In this document: positions 1-11,679 of the stretch, one piece after another
How positions within the stretch are numbered: position 1 is the first letter of the stretch
Layout of the letters: each line of letters starts with the position of its first letter
From: Phlebopus portentosus
Lineage: Eukaryota > Basidiomycota > Agaricomycetes > Boletales > Boletinellaceae
Length of the DNA: 64,000 bases
Direction of reading: 5' to 3'
Assembly (NCBI GenBank): GCA_037892935.1
Contig: JAYXKI010000012.1
Location: 1 to 64,000 of the forward strand
Notes under the pieces: model-generated
What the model was told of the DNA's origin: nothing
What the model saw: only the letters and a program-made list of their open reading frames with translations
Databases searched by the model: none
Translations under genes and position numbers: made by a program

Positions 1-193
1 CGCATCCATGACAAGGCGGATCAGGGTTCTGAGCATCGCGCTTAGCTTCTTCATCATCCTTCTGTTTTTGCTTCTCGTCAGCTCGCCTCTGCTTCGAGTC
101 CTTCATCTCCTCATGAGCGTCTTCCTCATGTTCCTGATGGTCTGCTTCTTGCTGCCCATCTTCAATCTCGTTTCGCATTATCGCGTCCTGTGA
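1..193 (-). CDS. Partial charged (E/K/D/Q-rich) protein, runs off window edge
   Basis: On the minus strand a frame stays open from about position 193 to the window start, roughly 63 codons. It encodes a highly charged segment with many Glu, Asp, Lys and Gln, of the sort seen in coiled-coil or disordered regions. The plus-strand reading of the same DNA gives an unlikely Leu/Phe/Ser-rich peptide, the usual antisense shadow of a charged protein, so I chose minus. A possible splice acceptor (ttcacag) lies just upstream, so this may be an internal exon whose remainder lies outside the window. No family is recognised. Confidence 0.4.
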
Positions 194-3100
194 ATATCGC
201 AGTATTTAGACACCAGTGACTGCAAGGAACGGGAGGTCCGTACGTCGCCTCCATATTCAGTGTATAAGGTATTCATACGTGGATTTAGGCATGCACCAGA
301 TAATGCTGTTCGACGTCCAGTGAGATTGGTGGTCGATGCTTCGAAAGTATCCATTTTGACATATGGTGTCCTCAGATGTAACAGGCTCGGACGGATGGAT
401 AGAGAATCGCTCCGTATTGACTGAACGTAAAGTAGTAGTCAATTGAAAAGAATCTCCTTGAGAAGCGACTCAGACCCATACGCTTGACAACGTTGATAAA
501 ATATACTTGTCCAGGATGTTTGTCCTATCACTTTCATTCACTGGAGGGAAGGAGGATGTGTAAGCACCATTGACCTTAAGAGAAGCATGCAGAGAAAACC
601 TTTCAATGTACAACCGGATCCATTGTCACCCTCGCTAAGAGCCGCTTCAGCAACAATCGACAGCACAGAATCTATAGGAGCATCACAGGATTCTGCGGTT
701 TGCGACGGTACGGAGAAAAGAGGGGGTTGAGCCATTCCGAGAGGATCAAATCGACGCTCTGATCCTGAGACAGACGTAGCGCAGGGTGGGTCATCGTTGT
801 TGACGCAGGTTACTACCGAAATGTGATTCTTTATTTATATTATAGGCCGGGTCCGAGGTTTCAGTCATCCATTGCCTTTCGTAGCACCGCAGCAAAGGCT
901 AAGACTGCGAAGCTCGAATTAATGACAGCGCAGTCATTCAGAGCAACGTGAACAACCGAAAGATACCTAAATATGGAGACCATGAATGCCGATAAGGACT
1001 GATTCCGATTTTTGAGCGACTTCAGATCTAACCAAGAATATTCACCAAGACGAGCGTTGAAAGGGAAGATGAAGGCTTCAAGAATCTCGGGAAAGGCTCA
1101 CGAACAAAATTCAAGAGGCCAGAACGCAAGTATCCTGAACGGCGACCGGAAAGAGGCTTGTCAGGATCGGTATGCGGATCGCGCGCGGATATATCTGAAC
1201 TTCCATTCCGGTTACTGTGAAGTAGTGCTGCGTAACAAGATGACAGAAAGGACCTATCAACGATGTTAAGATAGGGGAATTCATACTGTCAGAAGTTTTC
1301 GAGTCTGCGAAAAACGTAGAGCCCTTGAGATTTTGGTAACCTTAGAGTAACATTCCCCTCTTCGGAATGTCGATGTTTGGGTGCGTGAAGTGCTTGTCCG
1401 GTCCGTGTCAAAAAGGTGATGATTCGGATCAGAATCACATGACGTCAAGGTGACGGTCACTTTTGATACCCCGGCTGTATGTGACTTTCTGTGACAAGTC
1501 ACCAGTTTCACGATTTTCATGGAAAATCACTGAAAAGTGAGTTGTAAAGATTTATATATTGGTATGGGAAGTAATTAGGGAGGAAAATTACAAAAACCTC
1601 GAATGGGTACAGGAAAATGGGAAGCGAGTCTTCGTTGTGTCTTGTACTAAGCCTTAAACGCAGGAAGTACCAACTACTACTGCTTTCAGTCTCATCCGCT
1701 AACGAGTTCCAGTCACCCCCCGTACTGTCGTCCACTTCAGTGATTGTCCACACTTGTATTCTCCTTGATCTGATTCTGGACTGTTCTGTGACTTGACTTG
1801 GATTCGGATTGCATCGTCCTTTGGAAAATAGATTGTTGGGAAAAAACGGTGGCTGTTTCCGCCTAAAAAACCCGAACACGTGTGGTAAGTCATTGTATAG
1901 TGGAGGTGTATTATCGATTGAGGTAACATTGTCGCTGAGCAACTTGGTACATTCATAGGTGTGAGGGCTCTTGCGAGGCCTCATCCTGTGGTGTGGTAGG
2001 ATTTGGTATGGGAGGTAACGATTGTGGTGTTGTAGTTTTGATATCGCAGACTACAAACTGTAGAACTTCCCTCACCCCCAGGGTGTCGGATACAGGTTTT
2101 GACCAGCCTGCCTGGTGCTAGGGTTTATACTCGCCCACTGAGGCGCACATTAGCACGGGCCATCTCACATTTAAGTGAAGGGTAAGTTACCATTTGGTAT
2201 GGGTAGTGTAGTTGTATGGTGGTGGTAGAGGGAAAAGTGAGTTGCGCATGCAGGAAGGTTGCGGCTCTTGGCTCAGTAACAGGCAGTCACATAAGGGTGA
2301 CAAATATGGCACTGACCATTTTTTTTGCAGAAGATCCGTGCAGCCTCAGAGGCTGTACAACTACTTGACGCGATATTCATCCGCTTCTCTCCCTATCTCA
2401 TCCTCTCAGGGTCAACCTTCATTGTATATATACACCTACCCGACACGAAGCCCTGAACTGCCTCTTCACTTTCATGTTTGTTTTGCGGGTCCTGCCTGTG
2501 TGACTTTTTTTTTGTCATTTCATGAGATTTATCGATTTCATAAACAGCCTAGTATGATCAACACACATTTCCCTACATACATCAGACAATAATCAGCAAG
2601 TCCCCCCATACAATGTCCAGACATGCTAAATGCTGACCGGTGCTGAGAGACATTATGTCAATAGATCATAGCTTTCAGAAGGGCCAGGGCATGTGAGAAC
2701 AGACGTGCAGAGGCCCCAGTGCAAACGATTAGCCGGTGTTCGCATCGCTTAACACGCATCAATCTGGTCAACTGTTTACAGAAGGTACTAAGGTAGGAAA
2801 AGTATAAACTCGACCAACCTGTCATATGTGACTGATGACCCTGACAGACCCTGATTTAACCCGATTTAGAAGGACCCTGCAGCAAAAATCTGAGGTCTGG
2901 TTGACCCAACCCAGGACTTTTGTTTTATTTCCCTTGAGACTCATGAATTTTAAGCTCTGCAAATGTAGATTAGCTTCCTAGAGCTGGTTTGAAGCCTTTG
3001 TTTAGCTACTCTATGCTTTTCTGGTCTTTCAAGTAAAACTACTTGATCTGGATATGACAAAGCTATTACAAATGTATGACAAATGTATGATAAATGCAAG

Positions 3101-3600
3101 TTTTACATAATAATTTTGCACATATAAGCAGCAAAAATCCAAGTCGAAAAATTTCAAGTTGTGCCAAAACGTGCAAAAATGACATTCTGAGTAAATTTAT
3201 AAAGTCAGGGTTCTTCCTTAAATAGGAAGCTCAAATAGCCTTATTTTTAGGAAATAAGACCAACAAAATGTAGGTATGGATACCCCCTACAAATGTACGC
3301 AGTCAGAATTTTCATTTGAGGTGTTGTGTTGTGTGTATTTCTGTTGAAGTGTTGTGGGAGGGTAGATGACCAAATGGGGTAAGCGCGTCGCGTCACGGTT
3401 GGTCGGGTTTATACTTTCCCTACCTTAATAATACTAGTACTTCTAGCCTAATCGGTACATCACTCGCGTGGAAAAAGAGAATCACGTAACAGTAGTAATT
3501 TACTTAGGAAGAGACTGCGATCCGGAGGTTTTCCGGATTGACCGGATCATCGCAAGAAGAGCAAGTCGGCAGCTCGGCGACTGGTTGACCTTAGTCACTC
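194..3600. other. Decayed intergenic DNA, no recognisable gene
   Basis: I see only short open frames without codon structure or recognisable motifs. The longest, about 155 codons on the minus strand near 1,517-1,984, is Ser/Thr/Pro-rich with no conserved features. From about 2,800 to 3,350 the DNA is AT-rich with homopolymer runs. I find no promoter, RNA gene or clear transposon end. Old, unrecognisable repeats are the likely content. Confidence 0.5.
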
Positions 3601-3635
3601 CTTGGTCCTGGTGGACCGAGCTGTTGAAGGACCCC

Positions 3636-4301
3636 CGGCAATCCCGATAAATGCCTGTGCTCAATCCGGCCATGAGGAGCCAAATTTTGGCCCTTAGGCC
3701 TGTGGCGTTCCCGGCCATTTGGGCCGCAAAAATGGATGTAGGCCTATGCAATTATCCGGCCATCGGACCTGGGTATGCGCGATAATCCGGCCATGGGAGG
3801 GTCTGATGGGTGTGGTGATCCGGAGTTATTGGTCAGCCTAGCCTGCCCAATTCGGGCAGTTATACTATGTGGCCGAACGTGAGGAGTCGCGACATAAACA
3901 AGGAGGTGTGGGAGTAGCTGACCATATATAGTTTTTGTATTGGACCATGTAATAGAGAATATAAGTCTTAGTTTTCAAGATTACGAAATCTTGTGTCTCA
4001 ACTCAAACCAAACCAAATCTTATGCTTGACTTGAAGAAAAGAGAGTAGATGTAGTTCATTCTGTATAGTACATTTACATTGTCAGTTCTCACCTCTACAT
4101 GCATAAATTCATGGGAAATCCGAAAAATATCCAAATCGGGACGCTGATCCCCAGTTTTGGAGGCCTGTGCCGAAAATCCGGCCATAATGGACCCAAATCC
4201 ACATAGGCTCATGCCAATCCGGCCATCACGGGCGCGTTAGCGCCCGGAGCGATCCGGCCATGAGAGCCAATTTTCGCAACAGGCATCTATCGGGATTGCC
4301 G
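3636..4301. mobile_element. 666-bp non-autonomous TIR element (MITE-like) with internal motif array
   Basis: The ends are inverted repeats. The left end reads CGGCAATCCCGATAAATGCC and the right end is its reverse complement with one change (ATAGATGCC). The octamer AGGACCCC lies immediately outside both ends (3,628-3,635 and 4,302-4,309), a candidate 8-bp target duplication as in hAT elements. The right flank then continues into another copy of the same terminus, so the duplication could instead be part of a second element end. Inside, the motif TCCGGCCAT or a close variant occurs seven times, four near the left end and three near the right, all in one orientation. No transposase is encoded. 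A deletion relative with the same terminal core lies at 42,207-42,292. Confidence 0.6.
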
Positions 4302-4345
4302 AGGACCCCCGGCAATCCCTATAGATGCCTAATCGGATACGGACA
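4302..4345. repeat. Second copy of the TIR-element terminus, next to the 666-bp element
   Basis: Directly after the right end of the 666-bp element comes AGGACCCCCGGCAATCCC followed by TATAGATGCC. This is the left terminus of the same family in direct orientation. It may be the remains of an older element into which the 666-bp copy inserted, or the head of a neighbouring truncated copy. Beyond about 4,345 I cannot follow the similarity. Confidence 0.45.
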
Positions 4346-4649
4346 CAAAATTTCAAAATTTCGGCCTGATGCCTGAGGTTTTCCGGACATTTTGGAGCGA
4401 AAAATTTGTGCATCCCTGAGGTACTTTTCGGACACGGAGGTGGTCCAGATCAAGACGCCTCCGCCAATCCGGATACCGACGACAATCACCTGACCGCTGC
4501 TGACTACTGTTTATTGTATCTGGGATTGCCTTGTAATAATTTGGGGTCCTGCTGTTGACCGCTCCTTCAGTAGATCTAGATTCATGAGGTTTAGTCTGGC
4601 CTTTTTTTGTGCACTGATGGATGACCAACTATTCGGCTCGCCCTTAGAA

Positions 4650-4735
4650 CCCACAAAAAGGTTGGTGGACCGGATTCAAAACTGAACCACCTTAGCCCAC
4701 AAGGTTGGTGGACCGGAAAAACTGAACCACCCCTA
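4650..4735. repeat. Short tandem duplication, about 45-bp period
   Basis: The string AAGGTTGGTGGACCGGA followed a few bases later by AACTGAACCACC occurs twice in direct orientation at a spacing of about 45 bp. The two halves GGTGG and CCACC are complementary, so each unit could fold into a small hairpin. No gene is associated. Confidence 0.55.
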
Positions 4736-4843
4736 CGGATAAGCATCCACTGCTCTCATAAGCAATCAGTCCTTTTACATAAATCTGTCGCTCAGTGCGT
4801 ACATATTTAAGCCCTCCGTCCTGTCCTGTTCAAGCGCCATCCC

Positions 4844-5650
4844 ATGGCGGAACTGAAACAGCCTTCCTTTGAGCCCCCGCATTCTTTGCCTGTCCTCGTA
4901 ACACAAATGTCTCTGTCTGAGAATGGGACAAGGGATGTACTCCTTGTGAACGAAGAACTTCCACCGGTCCATCTGGCAGCGAAGCTTGTCATCAGGCCCG
5001 ATACGCCTCCGTCCATCGCGTCTATTCCGGAAAGTTCTCCGATTGACGTAGGATTGAATACGCCTCCACCTAGGCCTGTTGCGCCTCTGATCTCTATTCG
5101 CCAAAAGTTTCCATTGGGCAAGGACGAATGCAGTGCGCCCATAAACTTAGCCCGTCGGGATAAAGACATATTTCGTTCCTCGTCGCCCGAAGGCTCTGCA
5201 ATGTCGGAATTCTCGATTCTTAGACAGATTGCGAAGCCTCGTGGAGAGCCTGGGCGTCCTCAGAGCGGCGGGTATAATGTTGAGAGTGCGATGGGCTGGG
5301 AAAAATCAGAGTACGATGGGTTCAGGGTGCGCAAACTCTGTCAGCGGTCTCACGTCGCCTAACTTATCAAATAGAAAGGAGTCGTGACGCTTGTAAAGGC
5401 ACTCCTGGACGAAACAAAAACACTCACTGAACAGGATCCATCACAAATACGTGAGGTCCGTGGAAGGGTGAGACTTCTCAGTTATCCATCAGACCATATG
5501 GTGACTCGCTTTAGGCCTTAAAAATGTTCCCTAGGTTGCTCGCATTCGAGGACGAGTGGCCAGTGATTGACGTGGCCAAAATTCACCTCCAACACTCTGC
5601 TGCAAAGCATAGGAAAGCGGAGGCAATTGATGCGCTTAGCAAAGTCATCG
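4844..5650 (+). pseudogene. Broken fungal hypothetical protein (multi-exon relic)
   Basis: A 172-codon open frame from 4,844 has a Pro-rich N-terminal half and ends in a segment with GRPQSGGYN and a following Trp-Glu-Lys motif. Further coding-like sequence follows in other frames: about 5,385-5,520, and 5,524-5,650, where FPRLLAFEDEWPVIDVAKIH and a downstream basic helix are seen. I recall this order (GRP-GGYN block, helical block, FP-x-L-x-x-[FY]-E-x-x-WPV block) from uncharacterised, often multi-copy proteins of mushroom genomes. In-frame stops lie between the blocks (near 5,360 and 5,520) and no clean splice set rejoins them, so I call a pseudogene. Function unknown. Confidence 0.45.
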
Positions 5651-6510
5651 TGACTAGGCGATCAAAGGTCTGTGTGCTATGGGTGCTATATTATAGAACT
5701 CACCTTTCCTTCGATAGAAAAGGGTCCAACTTCCAGGTATTCGAGAGGGATCCTAGTTGTTCCCCGCCATCCTGTTCCGATATACTAAGTATACTAAGCG
5801 CTGATACTCCCCACATTCCCGGTGTCGTATTGAGTCTACTTAAGAAGAGTGAATAAATAGCTGCAGTGAAGGGGCTGGTCGTATGGTATTCCGACGGATA
5901 CTTCGTTACAGCAGACTCGTATGTCACTTCCTGATGCACATAATCAATGTACACTTAGCGTCTATGCACTTTTCCTAAGACGTACCCTTTCCTTTCCTTC
6001 TTTTGGAACCTTATCCTCTCCGTTATCCCTCCCTTGTTCGTTTATTCGTGCATCATCATTCATTCTGTTCTTTCTCGAGGACGTGGACTTCGACAGTCGT
6101 GCCGTGTGCTATCAGGTGATCCCTCTTGGACAAGGATAATGTGTGTGATTGCTTTCATGGGATACCAAGACAAAGTAAAGAAAGCTCGGTATTGGATTAC
6201 AATACCCCTACCTCCGAGCCGCCTGTTATGTAATGTCGACACTGTTCTGTCCGTCACGGCCTGCTACACGAATGCTGTAGTTATGTATCTAGTTCGAAAT
6301 GGTACGTCCTCTAGTCCTCACAAGGACGACTACTGTATGACACCGAACTCATCTGTCTATTCAAGATCCAGGAAAGAAAGGACCTGGACACATTGGCCCG
6401 CCAGCCTTTTGTTGTCGATGTAGCATCGCCTTCGGGCCTCCTTTGCGGCACATAAACTGAGTGCCTGAATAAAATCTGATCCCGGTCACACGAGTTCCTG
6501 GTTAAGTAGA
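5651..6510. other. No recognisable gene
   Basis: Several overlapping short open frames run on both strands, none with conserved motifs. The stretch separates the broken hypothetical gene from the kinase-like relic. Nothing else is seen. Confidence 0.4.
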
Positions 6511-6676
6511 AATTTGCCATCATTCAAGTCCGACATGGCCACTTCTGAATCATGCGAAAATACAAGTCCTTTGCTCGTCACGGTAGTTGTATGGAAAGAC
6601 CAATATGCGATGTCTGAATCTTGTGGATATCGTCTCCGTCAGCCGTACAAACCCAACTGGACACTCTTGATTTTCG

Positions 6677-7360
6677 ATGAAAGGAGCATCGTTTCGCTAC
6701 GAAGACTACCGCTGGTGTATTGTGAGTACTATTTTGTATTGGGAAATACTCGCTGACTTCTGCCTCGATAAAAAATGCCCCATAATGGGTTTCCCCATGA
6801 TAATTGCGGATGGCCGAAGGGTCTTCCTTAATCGGGTGCGGTCCGACAGCGATGAAATTGACATTCACTGCTTCTTCTCGCAACCAGACAAACTTAAGGA
6901 TCCACACAACTATACAGAGCCTCTCCTTGATGCAGTAGCTGATGACGAGGATCCAAGCTTCACCTATATGGTTCTTCCTTTGTTGCAAAACTGCTTTGGA
7001 CCGGAATTTCACTTCGTTGACGAGGTTGTGGACTTTCTTGGGCAGCTTTTACAAAAATGTCAGTCCAAACCGACGTTTTATCCAACCGCATAACTCTGGC
7101 AGCGTTGAATCTGCTGCTCCGGAACTGACCGAGAGTTTTACAGACTGAATGACATGATGGATGCTTATCCATTGTATCCGAAAGGCTTTCATCCCACATT
7201 CGACGCATCTGGCGCCAAGATCGCACTCCGAAGCGACGCCGGGACGTTGGGACAGGACCAGAGGTACCTGAGATATTGTAAGCGTGTCATACGACCCGTT
7301 CTTGACGGTCATCTTCATCATCGGAAATTTGATCAGAAAAGAGTTTCTGAAGGTGTGTAA
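6677..7360 (+). pseudogene. Degenerate protein-kinase-like gene of a basidiomycete family
   Basis: The readable part begins with a strand-Lys/Arg-strand segment (IIADGRRVFLNRVR), then a block resembling kinase N-lobe to hinge (DPHNYTEPLLDAV, then DDEDPSFTYMVLPLL) and a helix (VDEVVDFLGQLLQ). The catalytic-loop region expected next is scrambled, with stops near 7,093 and 7,148. A later block, MMDAYPLYPKGFHP (about 7,155-7,197), matches what follows the catalytic loop in a kinase-like family common in Agaricomycetes, where N-I-M-M-D is usual. The HRD and DFG-type motifs are not recognisable, so catalytic activity is unlikely. Family assignment comes from motif order only. Confidence 0.5.
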
Positions 7361-7679
7361 TCCGTCTTTACATGCAACGGTCACGGAATGAGATCCGAAA
7401 ATACAGGAAATTGAACTTCCTGGAATCTCTACTGGACGACACGCTGGAACCGGATCCCGGATACCGATGCGACTCTATTCTGGCCAAGGCGATGTTCGAG
7501 CGTATAATAACCGAGCAGTCGTGGCTCACTTCGCTGGAGACTCAAAAAGAAGGACTCGGGCCCGGCTATACACTTCTTCCAGGACCTCGGAAGGACTTAC
7601 GGAGAAATCCTCAACGTCTCGAAGGAGCTGCTTGGTGACTCGGAGTTATATGCCTTTCATGCAATTTCTTCGTGACTGA

Positions 7680-8650
7680 CGTTGGGCCTGTAATACATTC
7701 ACATCGACAGTTTTGTAGAGCCCTTCTTCACCTTGAAAACCCACTTCGAACCAACGACATTGACTCTCTTAAGTACGTGTCGAACTTCCCACATTTCAGC
7801 GGCTTCCAAAGCTCTCAGCTCCTAGCTCCTATTTTATAGCGTTCTCCCATAGGGGCCATTCTGGTAGTTCTCTAACCTCCTGAATCGTCCTCGGTTCAAC
7901 AGGTTCCTCAAGGTCCATCATTGCGGCGAGGGCGCATTCCTCATCAAAGTCATCCTCCCTCTCGTCGGTCACTGTAACGGTGTTCGTTCGCATTGCTCTC
8001 GGGAGTTCACCACCGCCAGCCATGACTCGCCTTACTCTTTTCGCGCTGAGCACTGTCGTCTGGCTGAGTTGGGGCCGCTTTGTCTTGGTGAGCATCAATT
8101 GGTTCGGAATTTCGCAATCTGTTTGATGTTATGGCAATTGCTCTTGCTCCTCCTCAAAAAGCTCTAACTCGGCGGCTTCAGGTGAGAAATAGACACTTCT
8201 TCCAACAGATACGCTTTTGCCTTTGGGGCAGTAGAGCCGTTCGTGCTAAGGTCGTAACCAAGCCGTCGACCTTCCCAAGTGCGTTTATCAAGCTTCGAAC
8301 GGGTATTGTCGTGTACCCAGCACTTTGTACCCCATTCTTGCAAGTCTGCAAGATTGGGTTTCTGATTGGTGGGTGCCTCATAAGGAGTTTCGCCGCCTAA
8401 ATTCTTTGTTGACGGTCTGCTCTTCAACCAGATAGGATGCTTCACGCATTCGGCCCATAAATTATTCGGAAAGCTGCTTGCGTGTAGCATGGTTCGCGCC
8501 TTCTCCCCAGTGGTCCTGTTCAAACGTTCCGCAACACCGCTGTGTTCGGGCGTGTCATGTTTGGCGAGTTTCTGTTCAGTTCCTTGCGAGTTCAAGAAAA
8601 ACATTAAACGCATCAAATATAAATCCGAGACACGTGCCCGAAGCATCTCT
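7680..8650 (-). pseudogene. Ty1/copia retrotransposon relic: integrase C-terminal half to start of reverse transcriptase
   Basis: On the minus strand, 8,650 to 8,164 encodes the end of a retroviral-type integrase core. Diagnostic pieces are HDTPEHSGVAERLNRT, LWAECVKHPIWLKSRPSTK, GGETPYEAPTNQKP and the LQEWG / VHD segment typical of copia elements. After a stop, 8,098 to 7,829 carries the acidic linker ending in LPEWPLWENAIK. From about 7,820 to 7,690 comes the first conserved block of a copia reverse transcriptase (VNVVGSKWVFKVKK). The element then breaks off: no YVDD catalytic block, RNase H, gag or LTR is visible. Several frame breaks and stops show it is old and dead. Confidence 0.8.
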
Positions 8651-9520
8651 GGGTCGGGATTTCATCGATTTGGATTCCAACAGATCATCCTTCTCATCGT
8701 GCAGCTGGTGGCATTTCTCTCGATCACGTTGTATGACTATGGAATCTGCGAGCGCCGGAATCGAATTTTTGGGTCCGCATCTCAGATGTTTAGGCGAGCG
8801 AGGAGGAGAGAGGCTGGTAATATGGGAATGCGTGATACGGCTCAGCAGAGACTCGCAGACAGGCCTCTCGTAATTCGACAAAGAAGCAGGAACGCTCCGC
8901 ACGCTGGAGGGCAAGCCAATAGATCTGAGTGGATCGCGAATATTTCCGCTATAGTCATCGTTTGGTCGATTCTCGTCATGAATACTGAGCTAACTATTAC
9001 ACGGAACTATTCTGTGGGTATGCGACAGTTCGTTTGGGGCCCAGGACAGATCTCGGCGATGGCCCTTCTGGTTGTTCCTGTAACTAGTCTTGCTAAAGTC
9101 ATTGCCGTGAGATACCGGGTCGACTGGTTATGCTATCTTCTGGTGGCAGAGGAGATACCTCATCCATTGCGTCCTCACGCGAATGGCATGGATGATCGCC
9201 AGGAGCAGGGCTTGGTGTCCCATATCACGGAGCAAGAATCATTTGAAGGCGACGAAGCCAATTTTCAGTCATCAGCTTTTCACTCGGACGCAATGACTGG
9301 CCAACAGGCGGAGCGTAATGGAGAGAAGGCTTTCGAGAGAAATGACGTAATACTTGTCTCTTCGTCTTCGATCAAAAACGCTCGCACTACAAGAACAGGG
9401 CTCATCACGTCACCCACTCTACGAAATAGTTTGTCCAATAAAAATGAGGGATTGTACAAAGGGGCCCAGGATGGGTTTTCGCGAGTCTCACAGATAGCAA
9501 AAAGCGGACAACAAGAATGA
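8640..9520 (+). pseudogene. C-terminal part of a fungal multi-pass membrane protein
   Basis: The frame is open from 8,489 to 9,520 (343 codons), but the first 50 or so codons lie antisense to the copia integrase and are probably not original. The convincing part has hydrophobic segments near IILLIVQLVAFLSITLYDY, ANISAIVIVWSILVMNTELT and a GPGQISAMALLVVPVTSLAKV block. It ends in a long hydrophilic tail rich in Ser, Gln and Glu (about 9,140-9,518). Trp-x-[FP]-GQ-x-x-A-x-x-L-x-x-P followed by a short amphipathic segment is common at the end of uncharacterised mushroom membrane proteins. It is probably a truncated gene copy joined to the copia relic. A hidden upstream intron cannot be excluded. 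Confidence 0.45.
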
Positions 9521-9529
9521 AATAAGGGG

Positions 9530-11470
9530 AAGTTGGAAATCTAAAGATTTGGAGCGAAGTTGAGGGAGAAATACATAAGGAAATTTAAAGCTGTCGAAAA
9601 GGAAAGAAAATGCTTACGTTGTTTCATTTTTAATTTTCATTTCGTCTCAAAAAATTCCAGATATCTTCATCGGTGTCAGCGATCCGTTCTGAACGGAACG
9701 ATGTTCTCATTCCTCGTAGTCCAGTCCTCGTATTTCCGTCGAGTCGACAAGAATACTCTTCCCTGTCGAAACACATTCACAGGCCAAAGAGACTCTTGTC
9801 GTCAACAAGCTGGCCCCGTGAGCCGCCGGATGAAGCGCCAGGTCTAAAAGCAATGTCGTCAACACCACATCAACATGAGAATCACTCATTTTCTCACTGG
9901 GCTTGGACTTGGACCAGGCCGCTAGGCCTGCAGCTTGCGTTCTTGCTATTCAGACCCCATCGACGATACTTTCAACATCTTTGTGGAAGGCCGACTTTGT
10001 CGAGAGCAACACTGCCAGTTGTACAGGGGGTGGTTCAGATCGGCATGTTTACTTTCCTTAGATGGTGTGCAAATCACTTTCCCAAAATGGGGGTGACGAA
10101 GACTTAGAGGAACCACCTGTAATAATAGCTTGATTACATGTTCGAAGGCATTAGCTAATTTCAACCTTGGCATCTTGTTGCTTCCTGTCTGTCCCCGATG
10201 CACGTGACCCAATCGTGGCGACGAACTTGGAAAAGTGAAGGTCACGCGACGGATGTCCATCTTCTTCCCGAACACCGGACGTGTTGGGACCACGGACCCA
10301 AATTCGAACCGGGATGACAGAAGCACGAAACCAGGATGCTTCTTGGACGTTAAAATACCCCACTGCCAATGAAGATGGGGTGAAAGGGTCACATAATCGA
10401 CACCAAATCCCTTTCCTCGACATGATCTGTGTTGCGTAGCAAGTGACCATATATGTTCTGATCGACGTTGAGAGCTCAATGAGGAAATCTATCGACTTCA
10501 TTCCCTTGCTGTGATTGCTTAACGTACTGCACTGCACTGTTGCTTTTTCATCTCCCGATCTGCTTCATATTCTTGTATTCTCCCACCGTCAACAACTCGA
10601 AGCTCCAAGATACATTTCATTTCACCAACGGCGGCATCTGACACGCGCTCTAGTCGTCACGTTGATCCGTTAGTACGGAAGTCCTATGCATTTATTCGTT
10701 TCGATTCGTGTTAACAGCCACGTTGCACCTATTGTCTCCAGATAAATGGAGTCGGTACATACACCAAACGACAATGACGAAAGCAGCTTCTACGGTTATG
10801 GTCGTTTTTGCTCAAGATTCTTCCAAACCATCGGACACTTTCTTGCATCCGCGTATCCACTCATGAAGAGCTTACTATGTTTGCACCAAGTAGAAGAAAG
10901 CAGAGAAATGGTATGAGGAGACACATTTTCTAAAGGTAATACTTTCGCTGAACTTGCCTGCCAATCCTGACACAAGAGCTTTGCAGTTCACGGACATGCT
11001 ATGGACATGACGATTGTTCAGCATACAAAGTTATCCTTAAAGAGCTTGCTTGTATCGATTCTCCCTGCTTTCCACGGTGTATCCTTTTTGCTTGCTGCAT
11101 GCATCACCAGAGATTAATCTTGCTTACTTTTATCTCGAATAGTACAAATAGTACTGCCTAGTCCTTCTAGTCCAAATTCATGCACCTTAGTTTATGTAAT
11201 ATCAAAGAATATTTCGCGATCGAAATACTTCATTTTAGGAAGGTGATCGTCGCGTGCTTCAGCTCGGTTTAGAGTCTTACTGCACTTCTACAGTACAATT
11301 CCACGTAGGTTTTGCCTGTTGTGAAGAATCAAAGATGATTTTATGCATCTTCATGACCTTTTCTTGTTATGCACTGTATTGATGAACATGGGGCAGGCCC
11401 AGGAATCTAAATTTCAAGTAAGAGATCTACCAAATCACCAAAATGGTATGAAATATACTTAATTCTGTGT
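9530..11470. other. No recognisable gene; contains one copy of a short dispersed repeat
   Basis: Open frames up to 177 codons run on both strands at 9,670-10,540 without conserved motifs and largely antisense to each other. From 10,540 to 11,470 the sequence is AT-leaning with no coding signal. The segment near 10,070-10,121 recurs at 37,710-37,762 (separate entry). Confidence 0.45.
10070..10121. repeat. Short dispersed repeat, copy 1
   Basis: The core GGGGGTGACGAAGACTTAG followed after one variable base by GGAACCACCTGT is found here and, almost unchanged, at about 37,710-37,762. About 15 bp of looser similarity precede it in both places. No gene or clear element end is associated with either copy. 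Confidence 0.6.
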
Positions 11471-11499
11471 CACCGGGAGGCACGGGCCCTTAGCTCCGT

Positions 11500-11665
11500 A
11501 TATGGCGTATAAGCCGTAAACGTCAAAATTTCAGACCTTTGTATACGGATACGGGCGTATATATACGACCCGTATATTTTGCTCTTATTGGATCATACGG
11601 ATACGGCCCCATCCGTATACGGACAGCCCGTATACGGATTATACGCATACGGCCAGAGCCGGCTC
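11500..11665. repeat. Cluster of GTATACGG-type motifs, copy 1
   Basis: About 150 bp contain roughly ten matches or near-matches to CGTATACGGATACGG and its complement, for example near 11,542, 11,601, 11,619 and 11,630. The core GTATAC is a palindrome, so motifs read on both strands. A second cluster with the same vocabulary lies at 28,430-28,562. No gene overlaps either cluster. Confidence 0.65.
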
Positions 11666-11679
11666 CTAATAGTGAGATG

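Noticed and set aside
1517..1984. 155-codon minus-strand frame as a gene
   Set aside because: Composition is Ser/Thr/Pro-rich without periodicity or motifs, and no introns or conserved blocks adjoin it.
8489..8640. Start of the 343-codon plus-strand frame as the true N-terminus of the membrane protein
   Set aside because: This part is the antisense of a clear copia integrase, so its openness is a by-product of the other strand.
10280..10345. tRNA-like motif on the minus strand (CCCGGTTCGAATTTGGG)
   Set aside because: The arm pairs only with G-U help and no matching A-box or acceptor stem occurs at the right distance.
9946..10479. 177-codon minus-strand frame as a gene
   Set aside because: No recognisable motif; it overlaps plus-strand frames of similar quality and holds part of a dispersed repeat.
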